From positions 1,325,083-1,389,082 of the forward strand of contig NZ_QSNT01000001.1 in assembly GCF_009498525.1 (NCBI RefSeq): a DNA stretch of 64,000 nucleotides, in the 5' to 3' direction. The notes under the pieces are model-generated. The model ran no database searches. It was not told where the DNA came from and worked only from the letters and a program-made list of their open reading frames with translations. Within the stretch, counting starts at the first letter, position 1; every line of letters starts with the position of its first letter. This stretch comes from Rhizobium sp. ICMP 5592 (GTDB taxonomy: Bacteria; Pseudomonadota; Alphaproteobacteria; Rhizobiales; Rhizobiaceae). This document shows positions 17,777-27,458 of this stretch, piece by piece. The position numbers were made by a program, and so were the translations under genes.

Positions 17777-18655
17777 ATGACGAACAATAGTTCCACAACA
17801 CCTGATCGCCGCGGCCTCCACATTGAATGGGATGGCCATCGCTGTCGCCTCAAATGGCATCGCGGACGGCGTTTCGCTGCCGACATCGCATTCACGCAAG
17901 CACGGATCGTCGAGGGAATGACGATCGGCGCCAGCGTGGAGATCGATCTGCAGCGCTATGGCGGCGATGGTTTCGTTGTGCTGCATGATGAGGATCTGCA
18001 TCCGGCGACCACCGGCAAGGGCGCGCTTATCTCTACCACGCGCGAGGATTTCGCCCATCTGCGTCTTCGCGATAGCGCCGGAAACCGGACGGCTCACCCG
18101 ATCCTGCTGATCGAAGACCTGGCGGCGCTCATCCGTGACGCCGGCTATTCGCCGGATGCGGTGCTGCAACTGGATCTGAAGGCGCCGTCCTCCAGCATAG
18201 GCGACGGTGATATTGCCGCCTTTGCGAAAGCGATTGCCCCGGTCGCGCGGTCTGTCGTTCTTTCCGCCGGCGATGCCGAGGCAGTTGAGCGACTGTCTGA
18301 AGCTGTTCCCGCTATGCCGATCGGCTTTGACCCCTGCCACAATGGGGCGAAGGAACGGTTGCGTGAAAGCCGGGATTTCGCAGGATTTGTTGCCGGTGCC
18401 ATCGCGGCGTCTCCACGCGCGAAAATGATATATCTCGCCCACGAGCTGATATTGTTCGCCGATGCCGAAGGATTTGACCTGATCGGGGCATTCCATGCCC
18501 ATGGCCTGGAGGTCGACGCCTACACTATTCGCGCGGCAACATATGAAATATTGCCGAAAGTGATGCGTCTGCTTGCGCTTCGGGTGGACCAGATCACCAC
18601 CGATGATCCGGTCGGTCTGGAGGCGCTGGTAGCAGGGGAAAGCACAGGTAAATAA
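17777..18655 (+). CDS. Glycerophosphodiester phosphodiesterase family protein
   Basis: Probable hydrolysis of glycerophosphodiesters (phospholipid head-group turnover). 292 residues from the ATG at 17777, which has GCGGAG 10 bases upstream. An extension to 17732 is possible. The GDPD hallmarks are HRG (in KWHRGRR), the ExD pair (VEIDLQ), LHD (VVLHDEDLHPATTGKG) and LQLDLK. No signal peptide, so it is probably cytoplasmic. It is convergent with the NRPS gene and separated from it by a strong terminator. Confidence 0.83.
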   Translation: MTNNSSTTPDRRGLHIEWDGHRCRLKWHRGRRFAADIAFTQARIVEGMTIGASVEIDLQRYGGDGFVVLHDEDLHPATTGKGALISTTREDFAHLRLRDSAGNRTAHPILLIEDLAALIRDAGYSPDAVLQLDLKAPSSSIGDGDIAAFAKAIAPVARSVVLSAGDAEAVERLSEAVPAMPIGFDPCHNGAKERLRESRDFAGFVAGAIAASPRAKMIYLAHELILFADAEGFDLIGAFHAHGLEVDAYTIRAATYEILPKVMRLLALRVDQITTDDPVGLEALVAGESTGK

Positions 18656-18690
18656 GCCGCAACCGTTTTGGACGAGGCCAAAATGGCACG

Positions 18691-18720
18691 TCCCGCTCAC
18701 CCGAAACCGGGTGGGCGGGA
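18691..18720. terminator. Bidirectional terminator between GDPD and NRPS genes
   Basis: Arms TCCCGCTCACCCG and CGGGTGGGCGGGA pair over 13 positions (one G-T) with an AAAC loop, between convergent genes. Confidence 0.75.
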
Positions 18721-18745
18721 ACGGTGATGGCGGCGCGACGGGCGC

Positions 18746-21700
18746 TTATGCTGCGGCGGAGGGCAGGGCCTTGCTTTGGTTTGCGGGGACTGCGTCGTGC
18801 GCGGCATGAACCGCCTGAGCGGGCGTACCGGCCCAGGACGTGCCTGCCGGAATGGTCTCGCCCTTCATCACGAAGGTCAGGAGGCCGATCTCGGCGAAAT
18901 CTCCGACGCTGGCATCATGCAGCACGGTGCTGCCGGAGCCGATCGTCACTCCAGCGCCGATCTTGATGCGGCCCACCTTCATGATGCGGTCTTCATAGAG
19001 ATGGGTCTGGGGGCAGGAGCCCATGTTGAGAACGGCGTGGTCGCCAATCTCCGTGCAGTCGAACTCGCAAATATCGGTCGTATTGATCCATGTGCCGCGA
19101 CCGATCTTGGTGCCGAAGGGACGGAGTAGCCACGGCAGGAAAGGCGTGCCGCGCAGATAGTCCAGCAGCGCCTTGCTGGCGAGCCCGCCATAGAAGACGG
19201 CGACTGCCTCGGTACGCATCGCCCACCAGGACCACATCGGCTTGTTCATGGGCTTGTAGGTGCCGATCAAGGTCCATTTGAACGCGACCGCCACCAGATA
19301 CAAGATGCCGGACGTCGCCAGTCCCGTTGCCATCAGCATCCAGAATAACCGGCCCCAGGCCCCGTCATCGATCGCATTCGCCAGGAGATTGGCGGTTGCC
19401 ATTGCCATTACGATGAGGATGGCCGTCGGCAGCGAGGTGTGCATGGCTTCGAACGCCACGCGCACGAGGCGCATGCGCAACGGTGGCGCATAGGTGCTGG
19501 CCGCTGCTGCCTGCAGCTTCTGGCGGGTTGGCAACTGGAAGGCGGGGCTACCGCACCAGGTTTCGCCGGCTTTGACGTGCAGGCTATCGGGCAAACGCGT
19601 CTTGATGCCCACCAGCGCGTCGTCCTCGATTACTGCACCCTGCGAGATGACGGAGGAGTTGCCGAAGAAGCAGCGGTCGCCGGTCTTGAGGCGCTCCAGG
19701 ATCATCCAGCCGTTCCGGATCTCCTCGTCGCCGAAAACGGTTTCGTCGCCGATGAAATTGTCACGGCCCATCTCGATGAGGTCGTAGCGACCGGCGAAAC
19801 TTGCCGAGATTTCCGTGCCCTTGCCGATCTTGGCACCCATCAGGCGATACCAATTGCGCATGAAGACGGTGGCATAGAGCGAATTGAGCGTTTCGAGCAT
19901 CGCTTCCGTGGTCAAGCCGACGACCCATTTGCGGAAATAGAGATTGCCGAAGATGGAATAGCGGCCGGGCACGACATGGGGCAGCAGCGCCCAGCGCAGC
20001 ACGACGACGACGGCCATGGACACGACGATCAGCACAAGGGCCGCAGGCCAGGCGAGCGTGGTGACCATCCACCAGGACAGAGGTTCATCAGTGCCGGGCG
20101 ACAGCATCTGCTGCACGGCGGAGAACAGGAAGAAGGCAGGAAAGATCGGCAGCAGCCCGATGACCAGGCTTAGATTGTAAGCGATAAAATAGCTTGTGAA
20201 CTGAAACGCGCGCGCCACGGCCCCAAGTTCGGGATGGGTGGGATCGGAGGAGGGCTCCACTTGCGCCGTCTGGCGTGCTGGCGAACCGTCCCAACGCGTA
20301 TGGGCTTTGATATGCGTGCCAGCCGCTATGGCCGTCAGATCGCCGATTTCAGCGCCATCGCCGATCTTGACGTTATGGCCGATCACGCAGCCATTGCCGA
20401 TCTGCACACCTTCGCCGATATCGATGGTGCCGACATGGATCTGATTGCCGATGACTTCGACATTTGCGAGCTTGAGTTTGACGCCGAGGCTCGACCTGGC
20501 GCCAATCCGCACCAGATCGATTGCACCCTCTTCGAACTCATCGATCATCACGTCGCGGCCGACATCGGCGCCAAGCGCGCGCATATAGACGCGAATCAGC
20601 GGCGAGCCCTTGAGGAACTTGGGCGCGGTGAGCTGGACGATGCGCTGCATCAGCCAGATGCGGAAATAATAGGCGCCCCACAAGGGATAAACGCCGGGCC
20701 GGGTGCGGCCGATGATGAGCCATTTGAGGCCGACGACCATCAGCTTCTCGCCAAGGTTCAGGCCGACATAGATGGCACCGAGAATGAGCATCTCATCCCA
20801 CATTGGAGCGCCATCCTGAATGAGCAGGATGGATGCCAGCAGCAGGCCGATCCATTGCAGCGTGGCCAGCGCGATGATGAAGGGCAGCATGACAGCCTGA
20901 GCCAGGCCGCAGAGGAAGCGCCGGCGCCAGGGAACAGGCGTGAAATCGACGCGATCCGGTTCGGAAGAGGGATCGATGCTTGCTTCCAGGATCGCCGCGA
21001 TGCCTCTGAGGGTTCGGCCTGCATAGACGTCGCGCAGGGCGATGCCGGCGAGCGGCTTGGTCTTGCGGACTTCGGACACAAACCGGGCGGCCAGCATGGA
21101 GTGGCCGCCGAGCTCGGTGAAGAAATCGGCTTCGAAGTTGACCACGCGGACGCGCAGCACTTCGATCGCGGCCTTTAGGAGCTGCGCTTCGGCCCAGCTG
21201 CGGGGCGGCTCCTGGGTTTGGGTCGTCTGATCGTTTGCCAGCGGTATGGCGGCAAGCGTTTTCCTGTCGATCTTGCCGGAAGCCAGCCGCGGCAGCGAGA
21301 CATGGCTATGCCAGGCGGTGGGTACCATGTATGGCGGCAGCTTGGTGGCCAAGGCGGCACGCGCCCTTTCGCGGTCGAAAGTGTTACCTGACGCCACGAC
21401 ATGGGCGACCAGCATGTCTTCGCCGTCGGGTGCCCGGTGCACCACCACCGAGGCCGTCTTCACCTCCGGGAGTTCGCCGATGACGGTTTCGATTTCGCCG
21501 AGTTCGATGCGGTATCCGCGTATCTTCACCTGATCGTCGATGCGCCCGAGGAAATGAAGCTGGCCTTCCTCGTCCATCAGCACCGCGTCGCCGCTACGAT
21601 AGAGCACCGGGTCGCCGTGAGGAACAAAGGGGTTTGCAACGAACTTGGAGGCGGTGAGCTGCGGCAGGTTACGGTATCCGGCCGCAACGCCCGGTCCACC

Positions 21701-22789
21701 GATGAGCAGTTCGCCCGTATCGCCGCGCGGAACGAGCTCCAGGTTTTCGTCGACGACATAGGCGGTCGTGTTGGCGATCGGGCCGCCGATCGTGATCGGC
21801 CGTGACGGGTCGAGTTCGGCATAGGTCGCAACGACCGTTGTCTCGGTCGGACCATAGGTGTTGATCAGGCGACGGCCGGGCCGCGAAAAGCGGCTGACGA
21901 TCGCGGGCGGACATGCCTCGCCGCCGACGATGATGACGCGCAGGCTTTCGACATCGCGCTCCAGCATGGTGAGGAGGGTCGGCACAGTGTCGATGACGGT
22001 GACCTCTTCCGCTTCGAGCACGTCGGCGAGCCGATCCAGTTCGGCCAGGACAGCCGCGGTCGCCACCTTGAGGGTCGCACCGACCAGATAGGGTACGAAT
22101 ATCTCCTCGAGCGAGAGATCGAAGGCGACCGAAGCCTGCTGAAGGACGATGTCCGATCCGTTGATCCCGAGGATGTCGTTGCCTGCCCTTAGATAGTGGC
22201 AGATGTTTCGATGCGAAATGACGATCCCTTTTGGCTTGCCGGTGGAGCCGGATGTGTAGATCGCGTAGGCGGGATCGTTGTGGGTCGCAGCGCGCGGCAC
22301 GATGTCCGTGTTATCATCGCTAAGCAGCGTTTCAAGGAGAAGGGTCTCACCGTCGAAAGCCGGCGCGAACTCCGCGAGGTCGTCATGGGTCAGCAGCCAT
22401 CTGGCGCCGCAATCGGCAAGGCTCGTCGCCACACGGTCCGGGGGTGCGGCGGCATCGAATGGGATATAGCCAGCGCCCGCCTTGAGGATCGCGAGAAGCG
22501 CGACGTGCAGATCGAGGGAGCGTTGGAACCACAGGCCGACGAAGTCACCCGGGCCGATACCTCGTATGCTAAGGGCGCGAGCGGCTTGATCCGACAGCCG
22601 GTCGAGCTCGGCATAGGTCATCGTTTGATCTGTTCCGATCAAGGCAAGTGCCGTTTTGTCCGGAGCTCGGGCAACTGTGGCCTTGAATATGTCCACCAGT
22701 GTCTCGTCGCGAATGAACTCAGGTCGGATATTGCCGGAGAATACGGACAGGCTGGCATTTGAGGTAATCGACGACATCTGGATAGTCAT
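18746..22789 (-). CDS. Pls/PosA-type single-module NRPS (A-T plus membrane/hexapeptide C-terminus)
   Basis: 1347 residues. Adenylation domain (~30-520): YTSGSTGKPKG, NTYGPTETTV, YRSGDAVLMDEEG, GRIDDQVKIRGYRIELGE and LASGKIDRK are all intact. Carrier domain follows, with phosphopantetheine Ser near 563 (ELGGHSM). The C-terminus (~620-1340) has no thioesterase or standard condensation domain. It has three successive units of two hydrophobic segments plus hexapeptide-repeat beta-helix, ending in WDGSPA, WCGSPA and WAGTPA. This is the architecture of epsilon-poly-L-lysine synthetase and the Pls/PosA family, which make homopoly-amino acids at the membrane. By hand alignment to PheA the specificity code reads DLEDIGTVVK. 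E239 and D278 suggest a basic amino acid (inference). It is divergent from a two-component operon. Confidence 0.9.
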   Translation of the reverse strand: MTIQMSSITSNASLSVFSGNIRPEFIRDETLVDIFKATVARAPDKTALALIGTDQTMTYAELDRLSDQAARALSIRGIGPGDFVGLWFQRSLDLHVALLAILKAGAGYIPFDAAAPPDRVATSLADCGARWLLTHDDLAEFAPAFDGETLLLETLLSDDNTDIVPRAATHNDPAYAIYTSGSTGKPKGIVISHRNICHYLRAGNDILGINGSDIVLQQASVAFDLSLEEIFVPYLVGATLKVATAAVLAELDRLADVLEAEEVTVIDTVPTLLTMLERDVESLRVIIVGGEACPPAIVSRFSRPGRRLINTYGPTETTVVATYAELDPSRPITIGGPIANTTAYVVDENLELVPRGDTGELLIGGPGVAAGYRNLPQLTASKFVANPFVPHGDPVLYRSGDAVLMDEEGQLHFLGRIDDQVKIRGYRIELGEIETVIGELPEVKTASVVVHRAPDGEDMLVAHVVASGNTFDRERARAALATKLPPYMVPTAWHSHVSLPRLASGKIDRKTLAAIPLANDQTTQTQEPPRSWAEAQLLKAAIEVLRVRVVNFEADFFTELGGHSMLAARFVSEVRKTKPLAGIALRDVYAGRTLRGIAAILEASIDPSSEPDRVDFTPVPWRRRFLCGLAQAVMLPFIIALATLQWIGLLLASILLIQDGAPMWDEMLILGAIYVGLNLGEKLMVVGLKWLIIGRTRPGVYPLWGAYYFRIWLMQRIVQLTAPKFLKGSPLIRVYMRALGADVGRDVMIDEFEEGAIDLVRIGARSSLGVKLKLANVEVIGNQIHVGTIDIGEGVQIGNGCVIGHNVKIGDGAEIGDLTAIAAGTHIKAHTRWDGSPARQTAQVEPSSDPTHPELGAVARAFQFTSYFIAYNLSLVIGLLPIFPAFFLFSAVQQMLSPGTDEPLSWWMVTTLAWPAALVLIVVSMAVVVVLRWALLPHVVPGRYSIFGNLYFRKWVVGLTTEAMLETLNSLYATVFMRNWYRLMGAKIGKGTEISASFAGRYDLIEMGRDNFIGDETVFGDEEIRNGWMILERLKTGDRCFFGNSSVISQGAVIEDDALVGIKTRLPDSLHVKAGETWCGSPAFQLPTRQKLQAAAASTYAPPLRMRLVRVAFEAMHTSLPTAILIVMAMATANLLANAIDDGAWGRLFWMLMATGLATSGILYLVAVAFKWTLIGTYKPMNKPMWSWWAMRTEAVAVFYGGLASKALLDYLRGTPFLPWLLRPFGTKIGRGTWINTTDICEFDCTEIGDHAVLNMGSCPQTHLYEDRIMKVGRIKIGAGVTIGSGSTVLHDASVGDFAEIGLLTFVMKGETIPAGTSWAGTPAQAVHAAHDAVPANQSKALPSAAA

Positions 22790-22960
22790 GTAACTTCTGC
22801 GACACTTGTGTTGACACGATCGGGACTCGATCCATTGATGCTTATATACCTTTCAATTTGCAGCTCTCTTACTGGCACTGTCAGCGAACTGTAAGGTTGG
22901 CGCAGCTATGCTAGGGCCGCCGCGGGCCTTGCCTGCGTGGCAGTGTCGAAAGAAGGATGA

Positions 22961-23284
22961 ATGGCGTTGTGCATTTACGGGCAAAGAGCCGGCTGGCCCC
23001 GCTGGCTGGCTGTTCTTTTGGCGGTGACTTTGCTGTGCTTTGAAAGCCAGAATGCCTCGGCCAATCCGCACAACAGTGCCTCGGTTGAAGCGGCGGAGAC
23101 CCTGCGGCCGTTGCGCGACATATACGCCGTCGTCGCCCGTGAAATGCCGGGCCGAGTGCTGCGCATCAAACGGATACGCCGCGCGGGGCATCAGGCTTAT
23201 GCGGTGCGCGTGCTGCGAGCCGATGGAAAACGTGGCGACATCGTGCTGGATGGCTCAACGCTCGCCGTGATTGAGAGACACTGA
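22961..23284 (+). CDS. PepSY-domain periplasmic protein
   Basis: 107 residues: a signal/anchor segment (WPRWLAVLLAVTLLCF, about 13-28) with cleavage likely after NASA, then a PepSY-like fold (VVAREMPGRVLRIKRIRR, VRVLRADGKRGDIVLDG). It ends 2 bases before the response-regulator gene, so it is the first gene of a three-gene operon. Small PepSY proteins beside PhoPQ-like systems are common in alphaproteobacteria and may modulate the sensor (inference). Confidence 0.8.
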   Translation: MALCIYGQRAGWPRWLAVLLAVTLLCFESQNASANPHNSASVEAAETLRPLRDIYAVVAREMPGRVLRIKRIRRAGHQAYAVRVLRADGKRGDIVLDGSTLAVIERH

Positions 23285-23286
23285 CG

Positions 23287-23958
23287 ATGCGTATCCTGAT
23301 CGCGGAGGATGAGCCCACCATCGTATCCGACATGCGCCGCTGTCTGGAAGACCAGCACTATGTCGTCTCGACCGTCACCGACGGCGAGGAGGCGTGGTAT
23401 CGCGGCGATGTCGAGCACTTTGACCTGGTCATCCTCGATCTCGGCCTTCCGAAACTCGACGGCTTGACGGTGTTGCGGCGTTGGCGCGCCGGGCGGCGCG
23501 GTATGCCGGTGATCATCTTGACCGCCCGTGACAGCTGGCGCGACAAGGTGGACGGCATGGATGCCGGGGCGGATGATTATCTCACCAAGCCCTTTCGTAT
23601 GGAAGAGCTTCTGGCGCGCGTGCGCGCCCTGATGCGTCGGGCGGCGGGTCAGTCTTCGCCGATCCTTTCCAACGGCGTATTGGAACTCGACACCCGCCAG
23701 CGGACGGTTTCGTTTCGGGGCCAGCCGGTACAGGTCACCGCGCTTGAATACCGTCTGCTCGCCTATCTCCTGCACAATGCAGGTACCGTACTCTCCCGCT
23801 CGCAGATCGCCGACAGCATCTATGACGAGGAGACCGAGCTTCTGTCGAATGCGCTCGAAGTCGTCGTCGCGCGCCTTCGGCGCAAATTCGATGGCACGGT
23901 GATCGAGACCCGCCGCGGCCAGGGCTATCTCATTCCGAGCGAGGTGCCGCCGGTATGA
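23287..23958 (+). CDS. OmpR/PhoP-family response regulator
   Basis: 223 residues. Receiver domain with the acidic pair E7/D8, phosphoacceptor D51 (LVILDLGLPK), the LTAR switch and K101 (TKPF), followed by a winged-helix DNA-binding domain (VTALEYRLLAYLLHNAG, then VVVARLRRKFDG, RGQGYLI). It overlaps the sensor kinase by ATGA. PhoP/QseB-like, probably responding to an envelope signal. Confidence 0.93.
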   Translation: MRILIAEDEPTIVSDMRRCLEDQHYVVSTVTDGEEAWYRGDVEHFDLVILDLGLPKLDGLTVLRRWRAGRRGMPVIILTARDSWRDKVDGMDAGADDYLTKPFRMEELLARVRALMRRAAGQSSPILSNGVLELDTRQRTVSFRGQPVQVTALEYRLLAYLLHNAGTVLSRSQIADSIYDEETELLSNALEVVVARLRRKFDGTVIETRRGQGYLIPSEVPPV

Positions 23959-25352
23959 CGCCATTCTCGCTGCGGGGGCGGTTGTTGCTGGGTTCGGCGG
24001 TGGCAATCGTCGTTGCGACCTTTCTTGCGGGCATCGGCATCAATGCCATTTCCGGGTTGGCCGTGCGGGCTCTGGCGCTTTCCGAAATTGACGAAGAATT
24101 GCGAGTTCTGCTGGCGGCGGTCGACATAAACGCGTCCAACCAGCTGGTTCTCGACGAGATGCCTACGGATCCGCGCTTTGGCGTGCCCAATGGCGGCTTC
24201 TACTGGCAGGTAGGGCGTAGTGGCACGGTGGAACTGCGCTCTCAATCGCTCTGGGAGCAGAATCTGCCCTGGGTTCGTTCTCGTCCGCGAGATGCGGGTC
24301 GCGCAACCGATATGGCGGGACCCAACGGCGGCCAGCTCCTGGCCGTCGAGAGGTCCCTCTCCATTCCATCGGCAACCGGCGACCAGACGGTGGATATCGT
24401 GATGGCGCTCGACAACGGCGAGCTTGCGCCGGCACGCTGGCGCTTCTTCTATGCCATGGCGCCGTCTCTCGGGGTGCTGTCGGTCGCCTTGATCGGCGCG
24501 GTCGTGGCGTTTCTGCGGTATGGATTGCGGCCCTTGCACGATCTGCGCATCGCGTTGATGGCGGTGCAGGAGCGATCCGCTCGGCAGATAACGGGGCAGT
24601 TCCCGCATGAGGTCCAGCCCCTGGTCGACGATCTCAACGGCCTGCTGACGTCGCGCGAGACACAATTGGCGCAGGCGCGCGCCCGTGCTGGCGACCTGGC
24701 GCACGGTCTGAAGACCCCGCTGGCGGCGCTTGAAGCGACGGCGCGCGCGCTTGCGGAAGAGGGCATGCCGGCGCGGGCGACCGCAATCCGCAACGAGATT
24801 GGCCGGATGGAAGCGCAGATCAAGCGTACGCTGGCGCAGACCCGCGCAAGCCTGGCGGCCGCTCATACAGTCGGCGTCCTGAATGCAAGTGCCGATCTGA
24901 AGAAGATTATTTCCGTCATGCAACGCCTGACCGTAGACAGGGAGATCGAGTTCGAGCTCTCCGAGCAGCCGGAGGTTTGGCTGGCGATAGACGAGACGGA
25001 TTTTGCCGATATCACCGGCAATTTGATCGACAACGCCCGAAAATGGGCGAGGGGAAAGGTGAGGGTTCGTCTGTCTGTGCTGGAGGAGCATGGTGGCGTG
25101 GAATTGATCATCGATGACGATGGACCTGGCCTGCCGGAAGGTGTGAAAGAGGCGTTCATTCGGCGCGGCAGGCGGCTCGACGAGAGCATCACGGGCACTG
25201 GCTTTGGTCTTGCGATCGCCAAGGATCTGGTGGAAGCCTACGACGGCAAGCTTGCACTCACCCGTTCAGATCTTGGCGGGTTGTCGGTCACTGTCAGCCT
25301 GCCGGCAAGGTTGATCAAGGATAGGCAGGCGGTAGCGGGCTTGTTGACATAA
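23955..25352 (+). CDS. PhoQ-like sensor histidine kinase
   Basis: 465 residues. Two transmembrane helices (about 10-32 and 168-188) bracket a ~135-residue periplasmic sensor. HAMP-like linker, then H-box GDLAHGLKTPLAAL with H250, N-box NLIDNARKWARG, and G boxes DDDGPGLPE and GTGFGLAIAKDLVE. The histidine motif HGLKTPL is typical of PhoQ-like kinases. Partner of the response regulator encoded just upstream. The ligand is unknown. Confidence 0.92.
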   Translation: MTPFSLRGRLLLGSAVAIVVATFLAGIGINAISGLAVRALALSEIDEELRVLLAAVDINASNQLVLDEMPTDPRFGVPNGGFYWQVGRSGTVELRSQSLWEQNLPWVRSRPRDAGRATDMAGPNGGQLLAVERSLSIPSATGDQTVDIVMALDNGELAPARWRFFYAMAPSLGVLSVALIGAVVAFLRYGLRPLHDLRIALMAVQERSARQITGQFPHEVQPLVDDLNGLLTSRETQLAQARARAGDLAHGLKTPLAALEATARALAEEGMPARATAIRNEIGRMEAQIKRTLAQTRASLAAAHTVGVLNASADLKKIISVMQRLTVDREIEFELSEQPEVWLAIDETDFADITGNLIDNARKWARGKVRVRLSVLEEHGGVELIIDDDGPGLPEGVKEAFIRRGRRLDESITGTGFGLAIAKDLVEAYDGKLALTRSDLGGLSVTVSLPARLIKDRQAVAGLLT

Positions 25353-25435
25353 GAGGTTGTCCGACATGTAAACGGCTATCCTGACAGAAGCCGCAAAGCA
25401 CCATTTTCAGCTCGTGCCCGTCGAATGATCCAGCG

Positions 25436-25858
25436 CTACTCCATCGATTCCAGCAGGCCGACGACCGCCTTGCGAACCTGTGGCATAGCCGCGACGAACG
25501 CCTTCGCCAGGCGCCGCCCTTCGGCTGTATGCTGGATGACAGTGACGCTTTCTCTTTCCAGCTCCGTTGGATCCCTTTCCGCCGCATTGGCAAACCCTTC
25601 AAAGAAATAGGAAATGGGCCTTTGAAGGGCTGTTGCTATCTCGAAGAGCTTCGATGCGCTAACGCGATTGGCGCCGATCTCGTATTTCTGGACTTGTTGA
25701 AATGTCACTCCAAGGCATTTCGCGAGGGCCTCTTGGGACATTCGTTGCGTCTTGCGCGCAAGGCGAATCTGCTGCCCAACATAGATGTCCACGGGATGGC
25801 ATCCCGATCCACTGGCTGATGCATTATAAGGTTTTCTGCTCGTGACAATGTTGCTCAT
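25436..25858 (-). CDS. XRE-family HTH regulator
   Basis: 140 residues. A central Cro/CI-type HTH (VGQQIRLARKTQRMSQEALA, then LGVTFQQVQKYEIGANRVSA, about 27-70) is followed by a short C-terminal helical region. This is the small alphaproteobacterial XRE type with a conserved FQQVQKYE recognition helix, found among global and quorum-linked regulators. The target is unknown. It is convergent with the sensor kinase and has an AT-rich upstream region. Confidence 0.88.
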   Translation of the reverse strand: MSNIVTSRKPYNASASGSGCHPVDIYVGQQIRLARKTQRMSQEALAKCLGVTFQQVQKYEIGANRVSASKLFEIATALQRPISYFFEGFANAAERDPTELERESVTVIQHTAEGRRLAKAFVAAMPQVRKAVVGLLESME

Positions 25859-26288
25859 GTTGGCGCCCGATCAGTTTTGCCTTCCCGCACACAGATGGCG
25901 AATAGCATCTTCATAGATACAGCTACAATTATTCTGTCTTGAAAATAGATTATCTTAAAATAATTTACTATATATTCGTGTGATAATAATGAATTAAGCA
26001 TAATCTACCACAGGTACATGCGTTACTTCAAGAATAACAATTTAAAATATCTAAAATTTCGTCTTTTAATTGATGAAAGTTTAGGGTGCTGCATTGCCCC
26101 GCCATAGGGCCTCGGAGGCTCGCCATCGCAGCCGCCATGCGAACCTATCTTCCTCGCCAACGCCCTAATCGAGGCAGGAGGAACCTGCGCACCAGCGCAT
26201 GCTTTGGACCTGACCGGAACTATCCGGCCCACCCACTCGTTTCCTTGGATATCGCAACCATTGGCGATGCCGCACAAGGAATATGCGA
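25859..26288. other. AT-rich intergenic region
   Basis: About 430 bases, markedly AT-rich between 25910 and 26070 compared with the rest of the window. It should hold the XRE promoter. No gene is supported. Confidence 0.5.
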
Positions 26289-26831
26289 ATGTCGAACAAC
26301 GTCGCGACGGACGGAAACGAGCCGTTCAAAAGAATGAATAGCAACGCGGTTGGGCAATCGGTGGAAAGCCAGGCTCAATTGCGCGACGCAGCCAGAGAGT
26401 CATCGACGTTTCTGGGACGTGGCGAGATGCTCGGCGTCTACGAACTGGTGCCTATCGCGGCCTTCAACGATCCTAATTGGGATATTGCACCCTGGCGCGG
26501 CAAGATGCTGGTCGCCGCGCGGACAACAGGCGATGCGCGCGTGGTGGCGGCCGCCTTTGACGGCAACTTCATGAAAGTCAAATCCATGCCAGGCGAGAGC
26601 GTTGCGACGATGGGAGCAAGCGCTTTCCGAAACGAAAAACTCTATACGGTCATAGAAGTCGATAGAGACCGCCGAGATTTGGACCGCGGGGTGATGGAGA
26701 TCTCTGACACCGGATTGATCGCTAGTGAGGCCTTAAGGGCTGATTTCGATGCGCGCCATCGTGACGGCAGGTCGCCTAGCGCCGGATCGCTAGCACGGTG
26801 GGACAACGAAGGCGGCGCCAATCCCAGGTAG
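26289..26831 (+). CDS. Hypothetical protein (180 aa)
   Basis: About 180 residues from the ATG at 26289, preferred over 26283 because AAGGA lies 9 bases upstream. A soluble globular region is visible (MLGVYELVPIAAFNDPNWDI, then GKMLVAARTTGDARVVAAAF). No domain, signal or membrane segment is recognised, and it has no clear operon partner. Probably genuine by composition, function unknown. Confidence 0.6.
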   Translation: MSNNVATDGNEPFKRMNSNAVGQSVESQAQLRDAARESSTFLGRGEMLGVYELVPIAAFNDPNWDIAPWRGKMLVAARTTGDARVVAAAFDGNFMKVKSMPGESVATMGASAFRNEKLYTVIEVDRDRRDLDRGVMEISDTGLIASEALRADFDARHRDGRSPSAGSLARWDNEGGANPR

Positions 26832-26935
26832 GGGCTGTACGCCAGACGGCATCCTTGCCAGATCCTTCCCCGGAAAGCGAACGGCTGACGGGCAATCACG
26901 CATTACAACGATTCATCCAATGGAGCTATAAGCCG

Positions 26936-27127
26936 ATGTCCAGGAGAATGGTCGAAGCAACCGTCAAGAAGCGCGGCAGGCGCGTCGCGGTCGGAATCAT
27001 GAACACAACGCAAGCTCTCGATATGCCTGAAATGAAGGGCATGGAGTTTTCCCATCCGGACGAGACGCCGGGAGAGACTGAGGTGAGACTTACACAAACC
27101 GAACTTGCCGAGGTCGTGAAACCCTGA
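26936..27127 (+). CDS. Possible small hypothetical protein (63 aa)
   Basis: 63 residues from the ATG at 26936, basic N-terminus (SRRMVEATVKKRGRRVAVG) and acidic C-terminus. The frame stays open upstream but that part looks non-coding. No family recognised, weak case. Confidence 0.3.
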   Translation: MSRRMVEATVKKRGRRVAVGIMNTTQALDMPEMKGMEFSHPDETPGETEVRLTQTELAEVVKP

Positions 27128-27440
27128 ATACGCCCATGAGGCAGATGACCGAAGATGCCACGCTACGGCGTTGAGGTGATCCCACTATGATCCATGGGTT
27201 TTTCCTCGGCCCTTTCATCCCGCCCAGAAGCCAGACCGATGCACATTGCATTTTCGTATGAGACCTGAATTGTTTCTGCGCTGACGGGGCATAGCCCTGG
27301 CGCAGGACCTCGAGGCCAGGATCGGATCCGGTTGTGCTCGACCAATGCCAGAGGCCGTTGAAACGTGGACGCAGTTCGAAGAAAACCCTGCCGATCATCC
27401 TGTCGCCCGAAAATGCCACGAAGTCATTTTCCGGCACCAA
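27090..27440 (-). pseudogene. Possible remnant of a small rhizobial hypothetical protein
   Basis: Minus-strand frame opening at a TTG (27440) with VPENDFVAFSGDRMIGRVFF and a later GLWHWSSTTG segment. This resembles a family of ~80-residue rhizobial proteins that I recall with a DFVV..G...GR...W.W pattern. The pattern fades after about 70 residues, there is no good start site, and it borders a broken kinase fragment, so I treat it as decayed. Confidence 0.35.
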
Positions 27441-27458
27441 CGATAGGCGGGCACTGCG

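Noticed and set aside
20234..21178. 314-residue plus-strand open frame inside the NRPS region
   Set aside because: Antisense to the hexapeptide-repeat part; its Asp/Ala/Ile repeats are a by-product of that periodicity.
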